Position numbers and translations under genes: made by a program. Positions 41,172 through 49,219 of a DNA stretch of 58,701 bases are shown here, in pieces; the stretch's first letter is position 1; each line of letters opens with the position of its first letter. This stretch comes from an uncultured Candidatus Saccharibacteria bacterium (GTDB lineage Bacteria > Patescibacteriota > Saccharimonadia > Saccharimonadales > Saccharimonadaceae). The notes beneath the pieces are model-generated. The model was not told the origin of the DNA. It saw only the letters and a program-made list of their open reading frames with translations, and did not search any database. The stretch spans positions 1 to 58,701 of the forward strand of contig CALHKG010000001.1 in assembly GCA_938033875.1 (NCBI GenBank). The letters run 5' to 3'.

Positions 41172-41179
41172 ATTATAAT
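41172..41179. promoter_or_regulatory. palindromic bidirectional -10 element
   Basis: ATTATAAT equals its own reverse complement and contains TATAAT on both strands (plus 41174-41179, minus 41177-41172). The pepN ATG (41186) lies six bases after it on plus and the nuclease ATG (41165) six bases after it on minus. Confidence 0.65.
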
Positions 41180-41185
41180 TAAATT

Positions 41186-43699
41186 ATGACTAAAGTTCCA
41201 CGCTTACTCGACACATTCACACCAAATCATTACAACCTAACTCTCGATTTAACACGCGCCGAGGAAAAAGAATTTTATGGCACAGTTATCATTTCTGGCG
41301 ATTCCACCAGCGAATCAATTTCGCTACATTCCAAAGGCTTAACAATTCAATCAGCCACAATCGATAATCAGCCCGCCGACGTTTCATTTGGTGAGTTTGA
41401 CGAATTGAAATTATCCCAGCCTGAACTTAAAAGCGGCAACCACACGATTCACATCAATTTTTCCGGAACCATCACCGACGCCATGCACGGTTTATATCCT
41501 TGTTATTTTACTCATAACGGCGTTAAAAAACAGCTTTTCGCAACTCAATTTGAATCACATCACGCGCGTGAAGTTTTCCCTTGCGTTGACGAGCCAGCCG
41601 CCAAAGCTGAATATGATTTGACGCTAATAACTCGCCCAGGAATAACAGTTTTGGGAAATATGCCCGTAAAAAGCGAAGGAGAAAATGGCGATTCTCGCAC
41701 GACAACATTTGAGAAAACACCGCGAATGAGCAGTTATCTTCTGGCTTTCGTCATCGGTGAATTGCACAAAAAAACTGCCCGCACCAAATCTGGCGTCGAA
41801 GTTAATGTCTGGGCAACACCAGCTCAGAATGAAACTACCTTAGATTTTGCGTTAGACATCGCCACTCGTTCAATCGATTTTTATGACGAATATTTCGGCG
41901 TCAAATATCCATTGCCAAAATCCGACCACGTTGCTCTTCCCGACTTTTCCTCTGGCGCCATGGAAAACTGGGGATTGATTACTTACCGCGAAAGTTGTTT
42001 GCTTGCGGACCCAGAATTGACCCCAGAATCATCCAGACGATTTATCGCGACTGTGATTGCGCACGAACTTAGCCATCAATGGTTTGGCAATTTGGTTACC
42101 ATGCAGTGGTGGAACGACTTGTGGCTCAACGAAAGCTTCGCCAATATGATGGAATACGTGGCGATTGATACGTTACACCCCGAATGGCGCATGTGGGAAG
42201 ATTTTGCCACGAATGAAGTGACGGCCGCACTCAGGCGCGACAGTTTGGACGGCGTTCAATCCGTTCAGGCCGACGTCAATCATCCAGATGAAATCAGCAC
42301 TTTGTTCGACCCAGCAATTGTTTATGCCAAGGGCGGACGACTGCTTGTTATGGTTAGAAAACTTATCGGCGAAGAGGCATTTCGCGCTGGACTTAAATCA
42401 TATTTTGAAAAATTCGCGTATAAAAATACCGTCGGAAATGATTTATGGCAAGAATTAGAGTCGGCGAGCGGTCAGCCAATTGTCAATCTAATGAACGCTT
42501 GGATTTCCCAACCTGGCCTTCCTGTCGTATCAGTTTCAAACAGTCACGACGCGGCGATTTTAAGTCAGGAGCGATTCTTCATCGGCGAACACCAACCATC
42601 TGACACATTATGGCCGATTCCATTATTCGCAAACCAGCCGCTTGACGTAAAAATCTTGAATCAAAAAGAAACCACCGTTTCTATTGAAAAGCCATTGCAA
42701 TTAAACTGCGGCTTAAGCGCCCACTTCGTCACCAAATATGACGAATCCACTCGCGAATATTTATTGAAAAACATTACAGAATTGCCAACTTTGGACAAGA
42801 TTTGCATCTTACAAGACGCGACAATACTCGCCCGCGCTGGATTTGAAAACTCGGCGTCGCTACTTCCATTGGCATTGTCGCTAAAAACCGAAACCAACGA
42901 AAAAGTCTTCGGGATGGCGGCTAGTGCTTTGACGGAACTGCGAAAATTCGTCGATGATAATGACGCCGCCAGAGATTCATTAAAGAAAATTTCTGGAGAA
43001 TTTGCGCGCGCCACATTTGAGGAATTGGGCTGGGATGAAAAAGATGGAGAATCTGACGACGACCGCGAACGGCGCACCACGGCTTTGGGTTTGATGATGT
43101 ATAGCGAAGATAAAGAAGTTTTGAATGAGGCGAAAACGCGATTTGATAACAATAAACTGGAAGACTTGCCGACAGAAATTCGAGCTTTAATTATCAGCGC
43201 AAACGTGAGGCATTTCGAGACGCCGGAGATAACTGAAAATCTCTTTGCCGCATATAAAAACACGCCGTCAAATGACCTGCAGAATGATATTGCAATTGGA
43301 CTAACTTCCACCAAAAACCCTGAAACAGCAGAAAAAATTCTTGCCAATATTAAAGATTCCAATATTATCCGCCCGCAAGACGCCAGCCGTTGGTTTGTGT
43401 ATTTGATTCGGACCAGAGAAAGCCGCCAAATTGCTTGGAATTGGCTGAAAGAAAACTGGGCATGGGTCGAAGATACATTTGGCGATGATAAAAGCTACGA
43501 CGATTTCATCCGCTATGCCGCCACGGCCCTACTGACAACCGACGAACTTAACGATTTCCGACAATTCTTTGAACCGATGATGGATATTCCAGCCCTAGCC
43601 AGAACAATTAAGCTGGGATTTACCGAAATATCAGCACGCGTCGAGTTGATTGAGCGAGATAAGGCGGACGTGCTCTCTGCTTTGCAAACAACACTGTGA
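41186..43699 (+). CDS. pepN: M1-family aminopeptidase
   Basis: Zinc aminopeptidase of 837 residues. The substrate N-terminus motif is GAMENWGLITY and the zinc site is VIAHELSHQWFGNLVTMQWWNDLWLNE (His-Glu-x2-His and a Glu 18 residues on). An ERAP1-like helical C-terminal domain follows. No signal peptide, so it is cytosolic and likely finishes breakdown of imported or Clp-derived peptides, important for an amino-acid auxotroph. Leaderless start six bases after the bidirectional -10. Confidence 0.95.
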   Translation: MTKVPRLLDTFTPNHYNLTLDLTRAEEKEFYGTVIISGDSTSESISLHSKGLTIQSATIDNQPADVSFGEFDELKLSQPELKSGNHTIHINFSGTITDAMHGLYPCYFTHNGVKKQLFATQFESHHAREVFPCVDEPAAKAEYDLTLITRPGITVLGNMPVKSEGENGDSRTTTFEKTPRMSSYLLAFVIGELHKKTARTKSGVEVNVWATPAQNETTLDFALDIATRSIDFYDEYFGVKYPLPKSDHVALPDFSSGAMENWGLITYRESCLLADPELTPESSRRFIATVIAHELSHQWFGNLVTMQWWNDLWLNESFANMMEYVAIDTLHPEWRMWEDFATNEVTAALRRDSLDGVQSVQADVNHPDEISTLFDPAIVYAKGGRLLVMVRKLIGEEAFRAGLKSYFEKFAYKNTVGNDLWQELESASGQPIVNLMNAWISQPGLPVVSVSNSHDAAILSQERFFIGEHQPSDTLWPIPLFANQPLDVKILNQKETTVSIEKPLQLNCGLSAHFVTKYDESTREYLLKNITELPTLDKICILQDATILARAGFENSASLLPLALSLKTETNEKVFGMAASALTELRKFVDDNDAARDSLKKISGEFARATFEELGWDEKDGESDDDRERRTTALGLMMYSEDKEVLNEAKTRFDNNKLEDLPTEIRALIISANVRHFETPEITENLFAAYKNTPSNDLQNDIAIGLTSTKNPETAEKILANIKDSNIIRPQDASRWFVYLIRTRESRQIAWNWLKENWAWVEDTFGDDKSYDDFIRYAATALLTTDELNDFRQFFEPMMDIPALARTIKLGFTEISARVELIERDKADVLSALQTTL

Positions 43700-43729
43700 T
43701 ATATTATGCCACATTTTTGACAAAATCTA

Positions 43730-43837
43730 TTGACATTTTATTATATTAGTGATATAAATGAATACAGCTTTTGTCGATAGAACAAATGTTTTGTCCAAAA
43801 GCAGTTCTTTGATAAGTTCGAGAGAAGGAGGCCCATC
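43730..43837 (+). promoter_or_regulatory. leader E5 with promoter
   Basis: TTGACA (43730-43735), 17 bases, TATAAA (43753-43758), then the stem GCTTTTG (43767-43773) with CAAAAGC (43796-43802) and AAGGAGG before the gene. The GTGATATAAA box and AGCTTTTGT arm match E3. Confidence 0.6.
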
Positions 43838-44134
43838 ATGGGCGTCTACTACAACCCCGTCACCGATATCACCAATGGTATCGTAGCCGTCGAATACCTC
43901 GACACCTACAACTACAATGATGCTATTGATGCTATTCGCCAGCTACCACACAGGTATCACTTATACGCCCTGTGTAGTGATCTCATGGGGTCGTATGCAG
44001 TCTGTGTAGACAAGGAGAGCGAGTTTAACGAGTTCTTCGGTCAGTACAATCAGGGACATCTGATCAGCTTCCAGCTGATCGCCATTCTCGAGAGCGCACA
44101 CAAGCGCGGCGCGATCGAGCTGATGCAGATCTAG
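43838..44134 (+). CDS. small hypothetical protein, 98 aa
   Basis: Family not recognised. The protein is mixed alpha/beta, Tyr-rich at the N-terminus (MGVYYNPVTD, DTYNYND) with a helical C-terminus. Codons favour C-ending forms (TAC, GAC, ATC, CTC) unlike adjacent core genes, suggesting high expression or recent transfer. AAGGAGG six bases before the ATG. Monocistronic: its own promoter and leader, and a nested hairpin just downstream. Confidence 0.6.
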   Translation: MGVYYNPVTDITNGIVAVEYLDTYNYNDAIDAIRQLPHRYHLYALCSDLMGSYAVCVDKESEFNEFFGQYNQGHLISFQLIAILESAHKRGAIELMQI

Positions 44135-44149
44135 AATAGACCACCGCTA

Positions 44150-44197
44150 GCGAATATGGTAGTAGAACCATACCTTTTTCTCACTTATCATATTCGC
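44150..44197 (+). terminator. nested hairpin/terminator after the E5 gene
   Basis: Inner TATGGT-AGTAGA-ACCATA (44155-44172) followed by CCTTTTTC is an intrinsic terminator. An outer stem GCGAATATG (44150-44158) with CATATTCGC (44189-44197) encloses it and competes for TATGG. Confidence 0.7.
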
Positions 44198-44249
44198 TCC
44201 ATAGATGCGTGTCTATGCTGATGAGTCGGAAACGACGAAAGCGAACAAT

Positions 44250-45239
44250 TTATTCCAACACCACACACTCTTCAACTACGGGCGGATCTCCATCAACAGA
44301 AATTGCCAGCATTTGCATATCGCAGCTTTCATACTGCGCATTTTTGGCAATGAACATCTCTGCAGCAAAACGCATTTGGTGCTGTTTTTTATTTGTAATT
44401 GCCGCCAAGCCATCGCCGAAATTGTCATTTTTACGATATTTGACCTCTGTAAAATATAAAACTTTGTCTTTTTTACTAACAATATCAATTTCGCAATACC
44501 GCGTTCGCCAATTCCGTTCTATAATCTCATGGCCATCAGCCACCAACCAATCCGCCGCCGCTTGCTCACCTTTATCACCAATTTGACGCGTCGTGTCTTT
44601 TTGCTGGTTTTTAGACTTTCCGTCGTCAGACGCATTTTGCGAATTCGCCCCAGTATTAGCGTATTTAGCCAACGGCGCAAAACTCAGCCGATGTAGCGGA
44701 GTTACGCCCAGATTATCAATAGCCGCTCGATGCTTCGCCACGCCATAGCCAACGTGCGAAGAAAAATCATATCCCGGATAAATATTATCCTGCTCCGCCA
44801 TAAATTTATCACGAGCCACCTTAGCAATAATCGACGCCGCCGAAACGCTCGGAATCAGACCGTCGGCTTTCGCTATAATTGTTACATACTTTTCTAGCGG
44901 TGTACCCGCCAAAAAATTGACCGTCCCATCGATAATAATCTCATCAAACGTCGAGCCATTTTTCCGACATTTCGCTTGAATTTCTTTAACTGCGCGCCGC
45001 GTTGCCAGCTTAAGCGCCTCGCTCATCCCTATTTCATCCAGCTCCTCAGCAGAAACCCAGCCCAATGCCCAAGCCGACGCTTGCTCGCGAATTTCCTCAT
45101 CAAGCAATTCACGTCGTTTTTTGGTCAATTTTTTACTATCATCAAGCCCTTCAATTTCAGCGCCGCCCAAAACCACCGCACCAATCACCAACGGTCCAGC
45201 CCACGCGCCGCGCCCGACTTCATCAATTCCCAGAATCAC
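44250..45239 (-). CDS. rnhB: RNase HII fused to a YraN-type (UPF0102) nuclease-fold domain
   Basis: Removes ribonucleotides from DNA. Residues 1-195 are RNase HII: GIDEVGRGAWAGPLV with the Asp-Glu pair, LDDSKKL, and ASIIAKVARDKFM. After a Ser/Asn/Lys-rich linker (about 196-220), residues 221-329 are YraN-like: GDKGEQAAADWLVADGHEIIERNWR, EIDIVSKKDKVLYFTEVKYRK, the PD-(D/E)xK-like core. The two genes are often neighbours elsewhere; here they are one chain, with no frameshift. The GTG start lies inside the upstream gene by 17 bases. Confidence 0.92.
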   Translation of the reverse strand: MILGIDEVGRGAWAGPLVIGAVVLGGAEIEGLDDSKKLTKKRRELLDEEIREQASAWALGWVSAEELDEIGMSEALKLATRRAVKEIQAKCRKNGSTFDEIIIDGTVNFLAGTPLEKYVTIIAKADGLIPSVSAASIIAKVARDKFMAEQDNIYPGYDFSSHVGYGVAKHRAAIDNLGVTPLHRLSFAPLAKYANTGANSQNASDDGKSKNQQKDTTRQIGDKGEQAAADWLVADGHEIIERNWRTRYCEIDIVSKKDKVLYFTEVKYRKNDNFGDGLAAITNKKQHQMRFAAEMFIAKNAQYESCDMQMLAISVDGDPPVVEECVVLE

Positions 45240-45720
45240 CCGACAATCTTCCCTTTTTCGTCATAAAATCAGTAATAATCCAGCCAATCCAAACTGTTGC
45301 CGCGCCTAATGTATTCGCCAAAATATCCCAATTCGTGTCGTCTAATTTTATGCTCGCCAAGCCCACCTTGACCATAAATAATTCCGCCAATTCATTAATG
45401 CAGCCCAGCGCTGAAACTAAAGCGAAGACTGAAAACACTGTCACCAGCCAATGCGCCCGCCATTTCATCGACGAAACCAAATACGTCCAGAATAGCCCCG
45501 CAAATAGCCCACCGCCCACAAAGTGCGTCGTAAAACTAGTATCCTGTCCGTCAATTAACGGCGATGGCAAATACCAAGATATGAAAAACAACAAACACGC
45601 TACGTAAAGTAGCCAGCGATATTTTTTCTCATTATCAAAGCCGTTTTTCTTCAAAACATAAGGAGTCGCCACAGCCAAAGTCGTCGGAACAAGGACGGAT
45701 ATATAATGAAATATTGCCAT
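45223..45720 (-). CDS. multi-pass membrane protein, VanZ/YjdF-like
   Basis: The 165-residue protein has about five hydrophobic helices. The DDTNWDILANTLGAATVWIGW segment matches the D-T-x2-D-x3-N-x2-G pattern of VanZ and DUF2238 membrane proteins, and THFVGGGLFAGLFW resembles their conserved His-containing helix. Function unknown. TATAAT (45732-45727) ends six bases before the ATG, a leaderless start. It overlaps rnhB by 17 bases, so the two are cotranscribed. Confidence 0.6.
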   Translation of the reverse strand: MAIFHYISVLVPTTLAVATPYVLKKNGFDNEKKYRWLLYVACLLFFISWYLPSPLIDGQDTSFTTHFVGGGLFAGLFWTYLVSSMKWRAHWLVTVFSVFALVSALGCINELAELFMVKVGLASIKLDDTNWDILANTLGAATVWIGWIITDFMTKKGRLSGDSGN

Positions 45721-45739
45721 ATTGAGATTATAACATGAG

Positions 45740-45771
45740 AAAACCGCCTCAGATTAAGAGACGGTTTTTAA
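45740..45771 (-). terminator. terminator of rplS
   Basis: AAAACCGTCTC-TTAATCT-GAGGCGGTTTTCTC on the minus strand, just after the rplS stop and before the next promoter. Confidence 0.65.
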
Positions 45772-45789
45772 TGATTAACCAATTGACAA

Positions 45790-46311
45790 TTACGCGTCTT
45801 TATGGCGAGCTGCAACTTCAGCAGCCTTAGCGTCAAGTTCAGCCTGAGCGGCATCTTTTTCAGCTTGTTTTGCAGCAGCAGCCTGAGCAGTTTCTTCCTT
45901 CAAGCGTTCAGCTTCCGCTTCTGCCTTAGCGTCATGAATGTCATTAACAGCGGCGCGATCGAAATTCTTAGCTGTCAAGCGAGCTGATTTACCACTACGC
46001 TTACGTAGGAAGCTCAAGAACTTGCGGCGAACCTTAGCGCGTCGAACAATTTCAATCTTCTCAATTAGCGGACTGTGTATCAAGAATGACTTCTCAACAC
46101 CAACACCCGAAGCGATCTTTCGAACCGTAATGCGTGATGTGTGTGATTCTTTATTATCGGTGCGGATAACAACACCCTCGAACATCTGAATACGCTCTTT
46201 GTTGCCTTCCTTAATTTTCTGGTAAACGCGAACTGTGTCACCACTGCGAGCATCGACAACTGCTTGCTTTTTTTGTGCTTGGTTGATTTTGTTGATTAAC
46301 TCAAAACTCAT
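45790..46311 (-). CDS. rplS: ribosomal protein L19 with C-terminal extension
   Basis: Large-subunit protein at the 30S-50S interface. Residues 1-115 match L19: FRELI-like MSFELINKI, SGDTVRVYQKIKEGNKERIQMFEGVVI, GVGVEKSFLIHSPLIEKIEIVRRAKVRRKFLSFLR. A further 58 residues, mostly Ala, Glu and Lys, form a predicted long helix that canonical L19 (about 115) lacks. A structured leader of about 100 bases precedes it. Confidence 0.95.
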   Translation of the reverse strand: MSFELINKINQAQKKQAVVDARSGDTVRVYQKIKEGNKERIQMFEGVVIRTDNKESHTSRITVRKIASGVGVEKSFLIHSPLIEKIEIVRRAKVRRKFLSFLRKRSGKSARLTAKNFDRAAVNDIHDAKAEAEAERLKEETAQAAAAKQAEKDAAQAELDAKAAEVAARHKDA

Positions 46312-46446
46312 AATTTTTCCTATCTTCCGAACTCGCTCCGACTGGCCACGCAGTTGTACCTCTGCGGCTCCACGTCAAACAAAGCTCGAATATTTAACTC
46401 TCGTACAATTACCTAAGATAATAACACAAATCTGAAGAAATATCAA
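46312..46446 (-). promoter_or_regulatory. rplS promoter and structured leader
   Basis: Minus strand: TTGATA (46446-46441), 17 bases, TATTAT (46423-46418). The roughly 100-base leader holds GCCGCAG/CTGC(GT)GGC and GAGC/GAGT elements that can pair. Ribosomal-protein leaders often bind their own product; that role is inferred. Confidence 0.45.
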
Positions 46447-46474
46447 TTAAATAAAATTGGAGTATAATATAGCT

Positions 46475-47608
46475 ATGGATTACAATAAATTAGCACTCGA
46501 ACTACACGAAAAATACAAAGGTAAAATTACGACTAGCCTCAGAGATAAAGAGGAGCTTAATCGCGACAAGCTTAGCGCTTATTACAGCCCTGGCGTCGGC
46601 GCAGTCAGCCAAGCAATTGCCGAAAATCCAGCCGATTTACCAAAATACACTTGGACAAACAATCTAGTCGCCGTAATCTCAGACGGCTCAGCAATTTTGG
46701 GCTTAGGTAATTTGGGACCAAAAGCCGCCATGCCAGTCATGGAAGGAAAAGCTTTGCTATTTAAGCATTTTGCCGATGTCGACGCAGTGCCAATTGTGTT
46801 AGACGTTCACGAACCAGAAGAAATTATTGCCACAGTTAAAGCCATCGCACCAAGTTTCGGAGCCATCAATCTCGAAGACATTGCCGCACCAAAATGCTTT
46901 GAAATTGAAGAGCGATTGAAGGCAGAATTAGATATTCCAGTCTTCCACGACGACCAACACGGCACGGCTGTCGTTGTGTTGGCGGGCTTAATTAACGCCG
47001 CCAAATTGACAGGACGAAACCTGGCAGATTGCAAATTCGTAGTCATCGGCGCGGGCGCGGCTGGCACAGCAATCATCAAATTGTTAAATCTTTACGGAGC
47101 AAAAAACATCGTAGCGGTGGATAGCCGAGGAATTGTCGGAAAATCACGCACAGATTTGAACGCTGAAAAAACCGCGCTATTGGAATATGTCGACGCATCG
47201 CAATCTGGATCAATTGAAGACGCCATCACCGATGCAGACGTATTCATCGGCGTATCGCGCGCAGGACTTCTCACTCCAGAATTAGTCCAAAAAATGGCGA
47301 AAGACCCAATCGTATTCGCACTAGCAAATCCTGTTCCAGAAATTATGCCAGATGTCGCCAAACAAGCCGGCGTCGCAATCATCGGTACAGGTCGTAGCGA
47401 CTTCCCAAATCAGGTCAACAACTCCCTAGCCTTCCCTGGAATTTTCCGCGGCGCATTAGATCACGGAGTTAAGAAAATCACCGATCAGCACAAATTGGCG
47501 GCCGCTGAAGCATTGGCTAACCTGGTCGAAAATCCAACCGTCGATAAAGTCGTCCCAACCGCATTCGACGAAGGTGTTGTTGAGGCTGTTGCTAACGTTA
47601 TTAAATAA
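46475..47608 (+). CDS. NAD(P)-dependent malic enzyme
   Basis: Oxidative decarboxylation of malate to pyruvate. The 377-residue short bacterial form has YYSPGVGAVSQAIAENP, SDGSAILGLGNLGPKAAMPVMEGK, the metal-binding VFHDDQHGTAVV and the Rossmann motif VIGAGAAGTA. The frame opens at 46457, but that ATG-like stretch overlaps the promoter; TATAAT (46463-46468) ends six bases before ATG 46475, so the start is MDYNKLALEL. One of few central-carbon enzymes here; likely supplies pyruvate or NADPH. Confidence 0.93.
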   Translation: MDYNKLALELHEKYKGKITTSLRDKEELNRDKLSAYYSPGVGAVSQAIAENPADLPKYTWTNNLVAVISDGSAILGLGNLGPKAAMPVMEGKALLFKHFADVDAVPIVLDVHEPEEIIATVKAIAPSFGAINLEDIAAPKCFEIEERLKAELDIPVFHDDQHGTAVVVLAGLINAAKLTGRNLADCKFVVIGAGAAGTAIIKLLNLYGAKNIVAVDSRGIVGKSRTDLNAEKTALLEYVDASQSGSIEDAITDADVFIGVSRAGLLTPELVQKMAKDPIVFALANPVPEIMPDVAKQAGVAIIGTGRSDFPNQVNNSLAFPGIFRGALDHGVKKITDQHKLAAAEALANLVENPTVDKVVPTAFDEGVVEAVANVIK

Positions 47609-47610
47609 AT

Positions 47611-49182
47611 CTAGGCACCAGCACCGTACTTAGCTGCATCGCGAGCGTCTCCATCCATAAACAGAGCTACTAACGATTTCTGATTCTGTTTGTCGCAAGC
47701 TCCTAAGAATAAAATGACTTCAGTCACTCCAGTTTCCTGAAGAGATCTTTTAGTCTCACTTTTATCAGACATATTCTCAACGCTGACTTTTGACATATAA
47801 ACCCTCTTAGCATCATGCGCCCGATCTTTCCAGGCGTAAATTATAAACGGATAAAGCTCTTTTGATTTGTTATTTTTTAAGCCAACCGGCAAACCGACAG
47901 ACTTATTTCTTGAGGTTGCCACACATTTGGCGGCCATAATTAATTTTTCCTTAATAATGGGCAGAATATCCTGCTTCTTCTCGTTGTTTTCATATCCAGT
48001 CATTTCATGCTCAATCCCTTTAGCCTCTTTAGTACGCGCGTCGACTACGGCAACCACAGTGCCGCCGTTGCCTTGCTCAATATGCAGTATATTCACAATA
48101 TAATCTTCTTTAAGCCACGGAAACGTCTCATTATCAAGCTCTACAACATCTCCCGCCTTTAACCCAATCTCTACCGGCCGAGAGCTTTCTTCAGCTCTCG
48201 ACTCCGGTTTATTTGACCTTTTCTTCTTGGTAGCTTTACCCAAAGAGTTACGCGCAATTTCAGGTGCCACTTTGTAAGTTGTGAATTTTTCAGAAAGAAC
48301 CCTCAGCTCCCTCTCTAAAATTAACTTAGCTTTTTCTTCCACCATAGATTTAGCAAAAGTTTGTACATTCGAACAATTTTCCTCGAATACAATCTCTGTA
48401 TATTTACAAGCCCATGACTCCTCATTCAGGTCTTTCATCTCGTTTACACAGTCAAGTATGGCGTTCGCCCACTTCAGGTCTCTTTCATAATTAAAAAAAT
48501 CTTCAACACGTTCCATGCGTACACCAACCTTGCTCTCGCGCATTGCATCAAACTCGTTGCTTTTAAGCGCCGAAAAATTCGCCAACAGCTTAACCAATCT
48601 GTCCGTATTTTCACGAACTGGATTATATTCAGGCTGACTTATTTCAAATTCTATAGATGAAGAAGTATCGTCTTCCTCATAGACACCATCAATCACAGCC
48701 TTCTTAGTCCCTAATGCGAGTCGTATATATTCAGAGTCGGCAACATCTGGGTTAAGATTATTATTCCTCTGAAATTTCTTTACTTTAGGAATTTTGCACC
48801 CCTCAAAATTGCAGTATTTCGGAACATTAACTTCTGCTATATTAGCAGGAAAAATCTTATCCAATGACGACATAAAAGCGTTTAATGAGGCTTCGTATTC
48901 CTTATTAAATTCCTCTGTCAATCGAGAACTTACTTCGCCAAAATCGTAGCGGATCTCCAAATATTTAGGAGACTGGTCATATGCATCCTTAGCCTGCTTA
49001 AGCGTACTAATTACATCCTTATGTTTCTCAATCAAGTCCTTAAATTTGGGTAAATCTTTGGGCACTTTTTCATATATAAGTTCAAAAAAATTAATGAAAG
49101 TACCAAAAAAATCATAGACAGAGTCTTTTTCAGACGCTGAAGATTCACCATCGTGATAAGGATATTCCGGAATTTCGCTCAT
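47611..49182 (-). CDS. large hypothetical protein, 523 aa
   Basis: Family not recognised. It has an acidic N-terminal third with helical segments and a CxxxGC-like pair (YCNFEGCKIPKVKK), a central helical part, a basic hinge (KATKKKRSNKPE, about 325) and a C-terminal beta-rich domain (VGLKAGDVVELDNETFPWL, EVILFLGACDK). No signal or membrane segment. TTGACT-17-TAGAAT ends eight bases before the ATG, so the leader is minimal. Monocistronic between the convergent malic enzyme and pilB. Confidence 0.6.
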   Translation of the reverse strand: MSEIPEYPYHDGESSASEKDSVYDFFGTFINFFELIYEKVPKDLPKFKDLIEKHKDVISTLKQAKDAYDQSPKYLEIRYDFGEVSSRLTEEFNKEYEASLNAFMSSLDKIFPANIAEVNVPKYCNFEGCKIPKVKKFQRNNNLNPDVADSEYIRLALGTKKAVIDGVYEEDDTSSSIEFEISQPEYNPVRENTDRLVKLLANFSALKSNEFDAMRESKVGVRMERVEDFFNYERDLKWANAILDCVNEMKDLNEESWACKYTEIVFEENCSNVQTFAKSMVEEKAKLILERELRVLSEKFTTYKVAPEIARNSLGKATKKKRSNKPESRAEESSRPVEIGLKAGDVVELDNETFPWLKEDYIVNILHIEQGNGGTVVAVVDARTKEAKGIEHEMTGYENNEKKQDILPIIKEKLIMAAKCVATSRNKSVGLPVGLKNNKSKELYPFIIYAWKDRAHDAKRVYMSKVSVENMSDKSETKRSLQETGVTEVILFLGACDKQNQKSLVALFMDGDARDAAKYGAGA

Positions 49183-49219
49183 AAACTAATATTCTATCAG
49201 TTTATAGCTATAAAGTCAA

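Noticed and set aside
42661..43362. 233-codon antisense frame inside the aminopeptidase gene
   Set aside because: Ser-rich translation mirroring coding bias of the M1 peptidase on the other strand; no start signal.
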